Part shown: positions 50,409-60,901 of the stretch, in pieces
Layout of the letters: the number at the start of each line of letters is the position of its first letter
Numbering within the stretch: the first letter of the stretch is position 1
Source of the DNA: Isoperla grammatica
Taxonomy: Eukaryota > Arthropoda > Insecta > Plecoptera > Perlodidae
Assembly (NCBI GenBank): GCA_945910005.1
Contig: OX246746.1
Location: 13,373,726 to 13,437,725, forward strand
Direction of reading: 5' to 3'
DNA: 64,000 nucleotides
Translations under genes and position numbers: made by a program
The notes under the pieces: model-generated
What the model saw: only the letters and a program-made list of their open reading frames with translations
Database searches by the model: none
What the model was told of the DNA's origin: nothing

Positions 50409-51572
50409 TTATTCGTTAGCTGGCGTCTGCGCACTGTCTTCCCGCCCAGCTATTGACGTCACTCTGTTCAAATCCCGTTTGAGCCGCTCTATGGTCGGTT
50501 TCCACGTTCTACTAAGTTTCAAACCATCTTCACGGTTGAAATTATCCGGGTGCTTTTCAATTTCCACCGCCTCCCGGACAAGACGAGGCCTGTAGTTCTG
50601 AATAGCCGCCAAAACCCGGGTTTCTTCAAAGTTGATGCGATGACACTTAGTCACGCTATGCTCCGCCAACGCCGACTTGTCAGTATGCCCTAATCTTGTG
50701 TGGCTCATATGTTCTTTAAGGCGAGTGGATATTTTTCTGCCCGTTTGTCCTATGTATACCTCATCACAAGCGCCACATGGTATTTCATATACCCCCGGTA
50801 CATCTAAACGTGGGAGCTCATCCTTAACCGGATTAAACATCGTGGAAAGCTTTCTGTTAGTACTGTAAACAGTATGAATACCTTGTTTTCGTAACAGTTT
50901 GCCAATACGATCTGTCGTATTCTCAACGTACGGCAAGAAAGCACGAGAAACACGTTCCGGCTGTACTAGTGGCGAAGCTAGAGGTAGGGCTGGTGCACAC
51001 GGTCTCTTTCGAAATGCCTGTGAAACCTCACTATTCGTATAGCCATTCTGTAGAAGCATTCCACGAAGTGTACGGCATTCATCGGCTAGATGTTCTTTGT
51101 CTGAGATTCTTCCTGCCCTACACGCTAACGTGTTCAAAACAGCGCGTTTCTGCCCAGGATGATGGTGCGAGTTGGCGTTTAGATATCGCCCCGTGTGTGT
51201 AGCCTTTCTATATACAGAATGACTAAGCGTGCCATCACACTTGCGCCTCAGTAATACATCGAGGAATGGGAGCTCTCCATTTACCTCAACTTCCATAGTG
51301 AACTTGATGTTATTGTTTAAACTATTGAGATAATTGAGGAAATTCGTTAACTCTTCCCTTCCATGGGGCCATACAGCAAACGTGTCGTCTACGTATCGAA
51401 AGTAATGCGAAGGTTTCAGTGTCGCATTATTTAAAGCATCAACTTCAAACTTCTCCATGTATAGATTAGCTACAGCAGGTGAAACAGGTGATCCCATGGG
51501 CGTACCGTCAATTTGTTTATAAAATTCTCCGTCAAACATAAAAAAGGTTGAGTTTAAAACAGTCTCCATCAA
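50409..51572 (-). CDS. Penelope-like reverse transcriptase/GIY-YIG endonuclease, 5'-truncated (left copy)
   Basis: Penelope-like elements copy themselves by reverse transcription primed at a break made by their GIY-YIG endonuclease. The 387 residues start inside the reverse transcriptase, near GTPMGSPVSPAVANLYM (about 24-40). The catalytic YVDD follows (about 84-87), then PFLDVLL, then YRKATHTGRYLNANSHHHPG, typical of this clade. The C-terminal GIY-YIG domain has GVYEIPCGAC, VYIGQTGRKISTRLKEH (about 270-300) and an NREDGLKLS end. Motifs before GTPMGSP, including the first catalytic Asp, are missing. The listed start is simply the first Met after a frame break at 7 A residues. It is a dead copy. 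Confidence 0.9.
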   Translation of the reverse strand: MMETVLNSTFFMFDGEFYKQIDGTPMGSPVSPAVANLYMEKFEVDALNNATLKPSHYFRYVDDTFAVWPHGREELTNFLNYLNSLNNNIKFTMEVEVNGELPFLDVLLRRKCDGTLSHSVYRKATHTGRYLNANSHHHPGQKRAVLNTLACRAGRISDKEHLADECRTLRGMLLQNGYTNSEVSQAFRKRPCAPALPLASPLVQPERVSRAFLPYVENTTDRIGKLLRKQGIHTVYSTNRKLSTMFNPVKDELPRLDVPGVYEIPCGACDEVYIGQTGRKISTRLKEHMSHTRLGHTDKSALAEHSVTKCHRINFEETRVLAAIQNYRPRLVREAVEIEKHPDNFNREDGLKLSRTWKPTIERLKRDLNRVTSIAGREDSAQTPANE

Positions 51573-51689
51573 TGTAGCAATATTTCCAGGATATTTTTTT
51601 CCTTTATCACATCAGCCGCTTCCTTAATTAATTCCTAAGGAAGCGGCTGATGTGATAAAGGAAAAAAATATCCTGGAAATATTGCTACA

Positions 51690-52853
51690 TTGATGGAGAC
51701 TGTTTTAAACTCAACCTTTTTTATGTTTGACGGAGAATTTTATAAACAAATTGACGGTACGCCCATGGGATCACCTGTTTCACCTGCTGTAGCTAATCTA
51801 TACATGGAGAAGTTTGAAGTTGATGCTTTAAATAATGCAACACTGAAACCTTCGCATTACTTTCGATACGTAGACGACACGTTTGCTGTATGGCCCCATG
51901 GAAGGGAAGAGTTAACGAATTTCCTCAATTATCTCAATAGTTTAAACAATAACATCAAGTTCACTATGGAAGTTGAGGTAAATGGAGAGCTCCCATTCCT
52001 CGATGTATTACTGAGGCGCAAGTGTGATGGCACGCTTAGTCATTCTGTATATAGAAAGGCTACACACACGGGGCGATATCTAAACGCCAACTCGCACCAT
52101 CATCCTGGGCAGAAACGCGCTGTTTTGAACACGTTAGCGTGTAGGGCAGGAAGAATCTCAGACAAAGAACATCTAGCCGATGAATGCCGTACACTTCGTG
52201 GAATGCTTCTACAGAATGGCTATACGAATAGTGAGGTTTCACAGGCATTTCGAAAGAGACCGTGTGCACCAGCCCTACCTCTAGCTTCGCCACTAGTACA
52301 GCCGGAACGTGTTTCTCGTGCTTTCTTGCCGTACGTTGAGAATACGACAGATCGTATTGGCAAACTGTTACGAAAACAAGGTATTCATACTGTTTACAGT
52401 ACTAACAGAAAGCTTTCCACGATGTTTAATCCGGTTAAGGATGAGCTCCCACGTTTAGATGTACCGGGGGTATATGAAATACCATGTGGCGCTTGTGATG
52501 AGGTATACATAGGACAAACGGGCAGAAAAATATCCACTCGCCTTAAAGAACATATGAGCCACACAAGATTAGGGCATACTGACAAGTCGGCGTTGGCGGA
52601 GCATAGCGTGACTAAGTGTCATCGCATCAACTTTGAAGAAACCCGGGTTTTGGCGGCTATTCAGAACTACAGGCCTCGTCTTGTCCGGGAGGCGGTGGAA
52701 ATTGAAAAGCACCCGGATAATTTCAACCGTGAAGATGGTTTGAAACTTAGTAGAACGTGGAAACCGACCATAGAGCGGCTCAAACGGGATTTGAACAGAG
52801 TGACGTCAATAGCTGGGCGGGAAGACAGTGCGCAGACGCCAGCTAACGAATAA
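51690..52853 (+). CDS. Penelope-like reverse transcriptase/GIY-YIG endonuclease, 5'-truncated (right copy)
   Basis: It encodes the same protein as the left copy, in opposite orientation, with identical length and identical residues throughout. Upstream of the Met, the frame reads KYPGNIATL and is preceded, one base out of phase, by EAADVIKEK. A one-base expansion of the A run at 51662-51668 would explain the break. Identity at protein level together with the mirrored DNA shows that the two arms are very recent or have been kept alike by gene conversion. Confidence 0.9.
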   Translation: MMETVLNSTFFMFDGEFYKQIDGTPMGSPVSPAVANLYMEKFEVDALNNATLKPSHYFRYVDDTFAVWPHGREELTNFLNYLNSLNNNIKFTMEVEVNGELPFLDVLLRRKCDGTLSHSVYRKATHTGRYLNANSHHHPGQKRAVLNTLACRAGRISDKEHLADECRTLRGMLLQNGYTNSEVSQAFRKRPCAPALPLASPLVQPERVSRAFLPYVENTTDRIGKLLRKQGIHTVYSTNRKLSTMFNPVKDELPRLDVPGVYEIPCGACDEVYIGQTGRKISTRLKEHMSHTRLGHTDKSALAEHSVTKCHRINFEETRVLAAIQNYRPRLVREAVEIEKHPDNFNREDGLKLSRTWKPTIERLKRDLNRVTSIAGREDSAQTPANE

Positions 52854-52942
52854 AACTAGCTGCACGACTGGTTTGGGTTGACACACACGGACGGGCTGGA
52901 TTGAGTAGGTTTGTTCCGTGTGTGTACTCTTCTAGAGTTTTT

Positions 52943-52990
52943 ATTCCTCTGAAGATGGACCGTGCAATCGGCCCGAAACGTCAGGACTTT
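52943..52990 (+). ncRNA. Hammerhead ribozyme motif, right Penelope arm
   Basis: Stem I TCCT/AGGA, then the core CTGAAGA (52949-52955, fits CTGANGA), stem II GGACCG/CGGCCC with one mismatch, GAAA (52975-52978), and a two-pair stem III ending in GTC before the cleavage point. The very short stem III made from ACGT is what is known of Penelope hammerheads, which may work as dimers. All core residues are present, so it may be active. Confidence 0.75.
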
Positions 52991-53896
52991 TTTATCCATG
53001 GACGCGGCGAAACCCGACAGACAAGTTTTAATAATGACTCCGGCCGCGAAAGCCTACGACAAGTTTTAAAAATTAGTCATTTAGCCTACTGTAGGTATAG
53101 TATTTTTTAATGTATTTTTATCGTTTAAAACGAACTCTCTACTCTCATCAAATAAGCCAAACATTCCCAACACATTACCACATTTCCCCAGTTACAGTGT
53201 CAGTTGCTAAATACATGCCTATAGGGCAGGGCTCAAAAATTGTATAAAATAGCACATGCCTTGATACTGTTTTCTGAATTGTTTCTGAACTGTTGAATTT
53301 TGAACTGTTATTTGGGGTTGAGGGGGCTGAAGGGTGAGTGTTGATCTGTGCAGTAAAAAATGTTTCAGTGAAAACTCAATCGTGGTCAGACTATTATTAA
53401 AATATGTATTCGTTTGTACCTACTGTTATAATGTTAGGGCCTAATACCTAATAATTATTTTGTTTTATTTTATTCTCAAAATGTTTAGATTTCAAGATTT
53501 TTTCAATTTCAACTAAAATTTAGCGGCACCCCGGTTGGGAACCACTGGGGTAAAATGACACGTCTTGCGCTCGCCTGACGAAACCGAACATGAAACCAAA
53601 TGCATTGATTTATGCGACAGTGAAACGAAGGGTAGGCTATTAGTTAAAGATGGCAAGGGCAAAAAGTACATACAAATTAAAATTGGCTGCAAGAAATCTA
53701 ACTTTTTGTAATTTTATTCAAATGCCTGGCCCTGGGCATATTAGCTGACATTTTACTTGCCCGTTCACTATTTTGACATGTCTCGGGCATTTCAGGCATA
53801 GTATTTTTTAGTCCTGCTAGAGTCTACGTGAGAAACATACCTTCCTTACAGCAAATCGTTCCTTCGTAATATTGTGAGATGCTATCATATAGCCTA

Positions 53897-54163
53897 GCGT
53901 ATTCGATTGGCTGCACTTTCATGCACACAGTGCGACTCGCGGATTCGATTGGGAATGTCCGTGCGCACTCAGTGCGACTTTTCCTATTCGATTGGGAGTG
54001 TGCACTAGAAAAGTGTTGCACTAGGGTGCAGTGGCTCAGACCACAGTGCGAGGGCGCACCCTTTTGCATTCAGTTGAGAATTGCACTAACCGAGTGCGAT
54101 GCGAGTGCAATGACGTAGTTGCACGAACTGAGCGTGCACTGACAGCAGGCCAATCGAATACGC
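53897..54163. mobile_element. MITE with ATTCGATTGG repeats
   Basis: Its ends, GCGTATTCGATTGGC (53897-53911) and GCCAATCGAATACGC (54149-54163), are perfect 15-bp inverted repeats. Inside, ATTCGATTGGG recurs near 53943 and 53987, with GTGCGACT/AGTCGCAC-like words around. There is no transposase frame. Confidence 0.75.
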
Positions 54164-54795
54164 CAATAAATTTACCATATTAAACCCTCCCTTGTTTACA
54201 TTATAGCCTACCTAGGCCAGGCCTAGTTTGTATAATCATACCAAATTCAAAAGATGTGTTGCTTAACAATCAACCACTTAGCTGCTTTCCTACATATTTT
54301 TCCTAGTGTTTGAAGGGTTCATCACTTCAAATAAGGTTCAAATAAGGGTAGGCCAAGCCTTTGAAATCATTAGACCCAAGTCAACCAATAAGAAACAGCC
54401 TTACAGATGTGTCAACACATGCTGACCAATAGTCGAAAACCTACCAAAATCGTGTTTCACCTACGGGGAAATGATTCGTCAATCATAACCCCAAAATCAT
54501 AATTCTTTAACCCTAGCCTAGAAAGTTTCCATGGTCAGAGCTCTTTTACTAATTTATCACTACACACAAGAGTCGTACCGGTAGATCTAGGCCTAGTCTA
54601 CGCAATATGGTTATTTACACTGTCAAGTTACAGCCTTCGCCTACCTTGCCTGAAGGAAAATGCAAAATTCCGAATTCAAGAAAATCAAACTCGGTACACC
54701 TACGAGGGGGCGCTAGCCTTCGGCCGTCCGATCAACCTCCTCCAGGACTCCAGCACAGGACTCCAGTGGACTCCAGGATCAACCCAATCCTTAAA

Positions 54796-54879
54796 TGACG
54801 TCAGACTAGGGAAACGCAGTATCAACATGCAATGGGCAATCGTCAAGGTCATTCAATATGGGAAATGCGTTCCTATTGG
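54796..54879 (-). promoter_or_regulatory. Candidate promoter elements possibly serving CNBP
   Basis: A full CRE palindrome TGACGTCA lies at 54796-54803 and an inverted CCAAT at 54875-54879 (minus-strand CCAAT). Both lie in a CpG-richer patch upstream of CNBP on its strand. CNBP needs a non-coding first exon further up, and this is the best-looking place. This is inference only. Confidence 0.25.
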
Positions 54880-55136
54880 CTGATTTCGACCGCGACACAT
54901 GAACTGCTGTCACTCCGATATTGTGAGACAGACGAGGAAGTATTTTGATTTTTCAGTTTCTAAATACTAAAACGTTTTTATTTAAGGCCAAATTTTCATT
55001 AAATAAATAAAATCCAATTCACACAGTTCATTATGCAGGGCAAAGCAAGGCGTATAATTCCAGTTTAAAGTTCTAACCACAATTTGTCGGCATCATGATC
55101 GTAATTGGGATCGGAATCACAAACGTACATTTTCCC

Positions 55137-55800
55137 AAAACTTTTTTTCAACGAAATGTAACAAAAATCACTTTTATATGTTACCTGTTACTGTATCTTT
55201 CCAATTATGTAAGGCGCACGCTTCAAAAAGTACATATTTATGTTTTAAATCAATTTAATTCTGTTGAATTAGCTAGAGCCTATGCCTAGGCCAATGCACG
55301 CCATTCGCCATTGTTCAACACTAGGACGAAGAGAAATATCTCTGCAGCAAAATAAGTGCTTTGGTTCTTTGTTATCAGCAGATGCACCAACTTAAACATA
55401 AGTTACTGTATAATAATCGCAGTATTTTCGATAATTTACCCCTTCTTCAAATTTGAAGAAGGGGTAATTTGAAGAAAGGGTTATTATTTTAAAATAAATT
55501 TATACCCAAAAAATAAATTACCCCTTCTTCAAGTTTGCGGGCGATATTCGGTTTCATTTCCTACGTTGGCTACTGAATCAACGTAGAACAGCTGATTGTA
55601 GCATCCAGTAGGCTGTGTGCATGTTGCTAATGGTTAATGGCGTGCATAGGCATAGGCTCGAGCCAATTCAACATAATTAAATTAATTTTAAACATAAATA
55701 CGTACTATTTGAAGCATGCGCCTTACATAATTGGAAAGATACAGTAACAGGTAACATATAAAAGTGATTTTTGTTACATTTCGTTGAAAAAAAGTTTTTT
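55137..55800. mobile_element. Long foldback element, arms about 170 bp
   Basis: Sequence from 55137 (CTTTTTTTCAACGAAATGTA) to about 55312 is mirrored by about 55628-55800 (TACATTTCGTTGAAAAAAAG). Pairing includes AATTATGTAAGGCGCACGCT. At the centre is a perfect 32-bp palindrome (55436-55467) built from TTACCCCTTCTTCAAA. There is no coding frame. Confidence 0.85.
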
Positions 55801-55855
55801 AGATTCACTCCGTGAATACCCCCATTAGAATAATTATGACATTACGATTTAGTTG

Positions 55856-56361
55856 TAAAGGCGGTTTCACACAAAAACATAAGACATAAGATTTAAGGTT
55901 TAACGCATAGTCATAATGTTGGACCATAGGAAACACGTACTGGCATTCACACAAATGCACTAGTTTTAAGACATAGTTTTAACGCATAATTTTCTGTTTT
56001 AAGGCATAAGAAAGTTGACCAATGTTCAACTTTATGCTTATGCCTTAAAACAACGCACGAAAAACTTGAGTCAAAGAAGCATCTACTTTAAAATGTTATG
56101 ACTACCACAGTCATGTAGGGGCCTACGTCACCAAATAATTATAATAATATATGTATAATAATATATAATAATATATACATAATAATATATAGAATAATTA
56201 TGTAGTACAGTATTCGGCCGCAACCTCCAAAGAACTTCAACGAGTGCCATGCCTTCTCATAAACTCTTTGTGCTTACGTTTTTATGTGTACCAGCGCCCC
56301 TTATGTACTATGCGTTAAACCTTAAATCTTATGTTTATGTTTTTGTGTGAAACCGCCTTAA
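55856..56361. mobile_element. MITE with TAA target duplication, about 50-bp inverted repeats
   Basis: Element 55859-56358 starts AGGCGGTTTCACACAAAAAC and ends GTTTTTGTGTGAAACCGCCT. The repeats continue with ATAAGATTTAAGGTTTAACG. TAA flanks both sides (55856-55858, 56359-56361), as in PIF/Harbinger-type elements. The interior has further inverted AGGCATAAG words and an ATA-rich stretch near 56135-56190. Confidence 0.8.
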
Positions 56362-56798
56362 ACAGCACCGTAAGAACCATGTAAGTTAAATCTTTCACGA
56401 TTTCTGGACTGTGATTAAGATCCCGATACTACTTTTACTCTACTCGAAACGTGACAAATTAACTCGATCCGTGACAACATCAGAGCAATGTGAAAACATC
56501 TGTACTGGGGGAATGAAATAACATTTTACAATGAGTAATAAGTGACTGATGAGCTAGGCTAGTGTGATTGATGAAATAGTTTGAACTCGCTCCACAAAGT
56601 AATGCACCCAAAAATGCATCCGTTTGACTTCAATTAATTTGACCGTGCACTCACAACAGTCGAGGGAAATAGCCGAGTTCAATGATTTACCCTCCATCAA
56701 TATTGAATTCAACTGTTTTTGTTTAGAGCACGCGGCATGCCCCCATATTTCCCATAAAACTAAGGAAACCAACAATCAGGATTAACTGACATGTGAGA

Positions 56799-57200
56799 GC
56801 ATCAACATGTTGTCAACAGTCAAACAACAACACATGCCTGTGAAAGTGGGTACTCCTGTGATCTGCCGGTATTGTTCAACTGCGTTTCTCTTGAACTCCA
56901 TCACCGACATCAACATGTTGTAAAACAACAACACATGCTTGTGAAAGTGGGTACTCCTGTGATCTGTCTGTAATTGTTCAACTGCGTTTCTCTTGAACTC
57001 CATCACCGACATCCATCACCTATCATTTGGATAGGTTGCCACCGGGTAGTTGTGGCCCATTTGCAGCCTTTAAGTGTTTAATCTAATCTAATCTAATCAA
57101 CATGTTATAAAACAACAACACATGCTTGTGAAAGTTGGTTCTCCTGTGATCTGCCTATAATTGTTCAACTTCGTTTATCTAGAACTCGATCACCAGCATA
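56799..57200. repeat. Three copies of a roughly 105-bp repeat
   Basis: Copies at about 56799-56910, 56911-57015 and 57098-57200 share CATCAACATGTTGT, ACACATGCTTGTGAAAG, CTCCTGTGATCTG and GTTCAACTGCGTTTCTCTTG. The third is set apart by about 80 bases containing (TAATC)n. The minus-strand frame over the first two is an artefact of the duplication. Confidence 0.85.
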
Positions 57201-57840
57201 TTAGAATTTGGACAAACATAGCAAATGTGCTCAATACATATGTATGCAATCACGTAATTAAGTTGAGGTTAAATGCTGTATAGCTTTAAACTGTATATTT
57301 TTCCATTTTATCTTTTATTCTTTTTGTCACAGGAGCAAAGTTTCAAGATTCTCATGTATTCATGTATATTATATTACTATATGATTAGAAATATGGTATG
57401 TGAAGATAGCGTTTTGTGTATAGATGGTACAAAGTGTTATTTTTCAACTGAAACTATAAAGGTTTTTTATTCCTATTTTATTGTATTTACCATAGTACTG
57501 TATTTAATACCTAAACTTTGTTTATGATAAATGGAATTTAGTTAATTTTAATTTTAATAGTAGGTATGACATAAAGTAAAAATAAAAATGTGAGAAAACT
57601 TCTTTCTCAAGTTTTTTAATGTTGGGAAAAAATAGATGCTACAAAATGGCAATTGAAAATGCTATTTACATGTATTTTTAACTATGATATTGTGATGTAA
57701 AAGGATGAACTTGTCCATCTTTTACTATTTATTGGAATCCGTGGTTTATGTAAGCTCTGTGTGTCATTCTACTTGTGTGCAACACCTATTGCCACAGCTT
57801 TTGTCAGCGTTTTCGTCATTATTTCAATCGTGACTGCTAA

Positions 57841-58530
57841 GTCAGCTGAGGCCGAAGCGAGGCGAGTTTTGCGCCACGCGACGGACGGGAGTCTCACCGA
57901 AGGAGCCGAGTAAGATGGTTGTCCGGTAGGTTCGTGAGCCAAGGAGGCCGTGGCCGCCGTGGAGGGCTGACCCCGCGAGGGAAGAAGTGGTGGAACGGGG
58001 GAAGCATGTCCTGGTGGCCTAGGCGAAGATTAAGGGTACGTGGGAGACGAGCGGAAGAGTACGATATGGACGTGGCAGAGGACGGAAGGATCTGAGGACG
58101 AAGATGCGGATACGGACAGGCGATTGGAGGACCAACAGGTTGACGGTTGCCAGCTGGAAATGCAGTTATGAGGTATGGAGTGCTGGCCCTCGTTAGATCA
58201 GGTGGAATGTGCCCATCAGGCTGATTATGACCATAGTCAGGTTCGCCACGCTAAAGCCACGTATAGGATAAATGTAAGTAATAATAAATATGGTTCCTCA
58301 AGATTCGAACCAAGGGTCTTGTGATTCAACATAACCAAGATTCCCTGTTCTCCTCAGTCTTGCCGAAGATCCCGCATGTGTGAGTTCACGTATGTCGAGA
58401 GAGTATGTTACGTCCCCAGTAAAACCTTGAGACAGCCGACCAGAACGTAGGTTCGAGTCCCGTACCAGGGTGGTAGGGACAAGGGTGGGTCGGCGCGTGT
58501 CCTCACTACATGACAAATTTGGTGGAGGCT
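57841..58530. other. GC-rich island, possible old retroelement remnant
   Basis: About 400 bases from 57841 are markedly richer in G and C than the surroundings and lack a long frame. Then come an inverted tRNA-like B box (GATTCGAACC, about 58311), a forward one (GGTTCGAGTCCC, about 58450), and TTTGGTGGAGGCTAGGG near 58520, resembling the sequence just after an LTR. No gag, pol or paired LTRs could be shown. Confidence 0.3.
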
Positions 58531-58559
58531 AGGGTCTTGATACAACTTGTTATCAAGTT

Positions 58560-60900
58560 TATTTTAGGCAGCTGGGGAAAACAGTTTTCATTTTATCAAA
58601 ATTCTAGTTATTTCATTTTGACGTGGTACTGGCTTGCGAATCTGACTTTATAGTTTGTTAGCGTGTATTTGCTACGTGGTTTTTGTGTACGCAGGCAGTT
58701 CGGTGTTCGGACTACGTGCTGATGACGTCATTATCAGCCGTGGCGAACTTCTAGGCTCTGTGTTGTTTTTTATCTAGGCCTTAGTTTGGTTTCGTCGCGC
58801 TAAGCCCCTCTGCGCTGGGGGATCTATTATTGATTGCTGTGTTATTTCAAGTGTCAACGTCGTGATACGTGATGAACATGGTTGCGTAGCTATTTCAATT
58901 CGAACTCCGGTCTACGAGGTGCAGTGCTGTGACTTTTGTTTTATTTCTGTGAGGAAAGAGATTTCTGCGTTTTTCCTTTGTTGGTTCGAGCATCCGTTGG
59001 CTTTGTCGTGGTTTTTCTTTGGCACAGAAAACATTCGCTGTACTGGGTTCGAGTCCCGCTTTTGCCTGTATTTTGTATTTTTAAGACTGGGACTGCTGCA
59101 TATCGTAAATGCCAGTAATTTAAGAAATAAATCATCTATTATTTGACAATGTTAACTCCTCGCATACTTATTCTACACCACAAGAGTAAATAACACAGAC
59201 AAATATTTTCAAAAAGACTGCAATTTATTTTTGCTGTAGGAATATATACATAAATCAATTAAATGTGTGTGTTAAGTAAAATACATAAGTAGGCTATGTA
59301 CTTCAATTATAAAACAGAGAAGACATTAACATAAGTTATTTGCTACAAGAAATCTAATGCATGTTTTTGATGCCACATCAGAGTCATAGATTTGCATGTC
59401 TACGTACGATTATCATAGTGATCAAAGTTTTGCTGCAGGTGGCCAGGCAATGCTTTTCATGTTTTTGTTGCTGTTCATATTTGAAAGCTAGCTTTTGAAC
59501 ATTGACATAACTTGAACTTAAACATTCCAACAAACATAAACATGATAACACATTGTCAAAAAGTATTGTTTTGTTGTACTGACAAAAATAAGTTTTTTTA
59601 AAAGAATGCCACTTAAATATCAAGCTGCATCAAATTGTAAAAATATTTAAAGGCCATATAATTTTATTACTTTCAATAACCATAGAGTAATGACACAATA
59701 CATGACTGAAACACAAAATACAACTCGCCAAAATTAATAGTCATACCACCGATAACGGATTGTGGTCATACTGAAGTAGGTTTGATACATATAGTATAGG
59801 GCCTATAAAATCAATCAATACCTAGTTTAACAATATGAACCTATATTCCAAGTTAAATGTGTATGTACATGTTTGACATCAACATAAGATGGGAAACGAT
59901 GTTACAGCTTAACAAACAATTCCAATGAAAGTTATTTGTCAATTGAAATTAACTTACCCTACATGAATATGCTAAACCCAATCACTTGTATTTCTATGAC
60001 TTTCTCTTTGTTCACTGAAATCACTACATTTTTACGAGTCTTATTAACGATGGCTAAAGGAGACAGATTAAAGATGAAACAACAATGACGCAAAGCATCT
60101 GTGCACGATAGACTAGGAAAACATGCCCATAAGCACTGGCACACAGACCTTCAAGCTCATTAGACCTGGCATGCTTGTGCATAAGTCAATAAGAGATATC
60201 TGTGGTCATTCTCATAACTGACTATTGCCACTATAAAATACTTCTGTGATCTCCACTTCTGCTTTTGCAATTAAGTGTGGATCACACAAGCTTAATTCTC
60301 TCAAAAACTTTGAGGAAGTTGTTTTAGCAAAGTAGCCTTCACCACCCTTATAATCACAATATAACTTGATTGGTTATTTCTAGTGGTTACTTTCATGGTA
60401 TGTTACACATACACAGAGCGAGTTATCGTAAATAGGGTGAATTCTAGTTAAGAAATGTTCTAGATAAGACTATAGGGACATTTTCAAACCAGGTATGTGA
60501 ACAGAAGAGATGCCAGCAGGTATGAATATGATCCAAAATTTGATTGTTTAGAACACAGCTCTCTAGTGAAGGTTATGCCACCTACTGCCAGTGATACAAG
60601 AAAAACATTTTTGGTCACTCTTCAGTAGGCAAGCGGTTTTCAAGTGAATGGGTGTAAAATATTCATTGAAGAATACCAAAACTTTCTAAAGAATAGTTTT
60701 TGTATTTTGTTTGATGTGGGAGGGCCTATGAAGAAGGAAAGAATCAAGAAAATAACATACTAATGCATAACTAGCGTTTAGATTATAGTCAGTATCTGGT
60801 GTAACATCAGAAGTACCGGTACACAAAGAGAAGTGAAGCAGTGTGTGGTGTAGAATTAGGTAGTATTTAAGTGGTAGTGTTTTTTTTTTTTTAATAGCAT
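58560..60900. other. No gene seen; AT-rich DNA
   Basis: Frames at 58862-59146 are open on both strands but match no known family and lack splice support. Nothing else was recognised. Confidence 0.45.
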
Positions 60901-60901
60901 A

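Larger units (their letters stand above)
50215..53081. mobile_element. Head-to-head Penelope-like element dimer with 15-bp target duplication
   Basis: Arms 50223-51626 and 51636-53039 (1,404 bp each) mirror each other exactly about 51631. The only mismatch I saw (50241/53021) came from comparing selected stretches and the proteins, not every base. The arms are joined at their 5'-truncated ends by 9 bases (ATTAATTCC). Each encodes the same 387-residue reverse transcriptase plus GIY-YIG protein. The right side runs about 28 bases further to the natural 3' end (CGACAAGTTTTA). The direct repeat TAAAAATTAGTCATT flanks the whole unit at 50215-50229 and 53067-53081. Each outer end has a hammerhead motif. 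Both copies share the same truncation and the same apparent frameshift in a 7-A run, so one arm was copied from the other or from the same template. Confidence 0.92.

Noticed and set aside
50223..53039. Penelope dimer as an assembly or amplification fold-back artefact
   Set aside because: A 15-bp direct repeat flanks the pair, the right arm extends further than the left, and at least one base differs between arms. All favour a real insertion, though long reads should confirm.
58862..59146. 94-codon frame near 59 kb
   Set aside because: Open on both strands by chance, no recognised domain and no splice signals of note.
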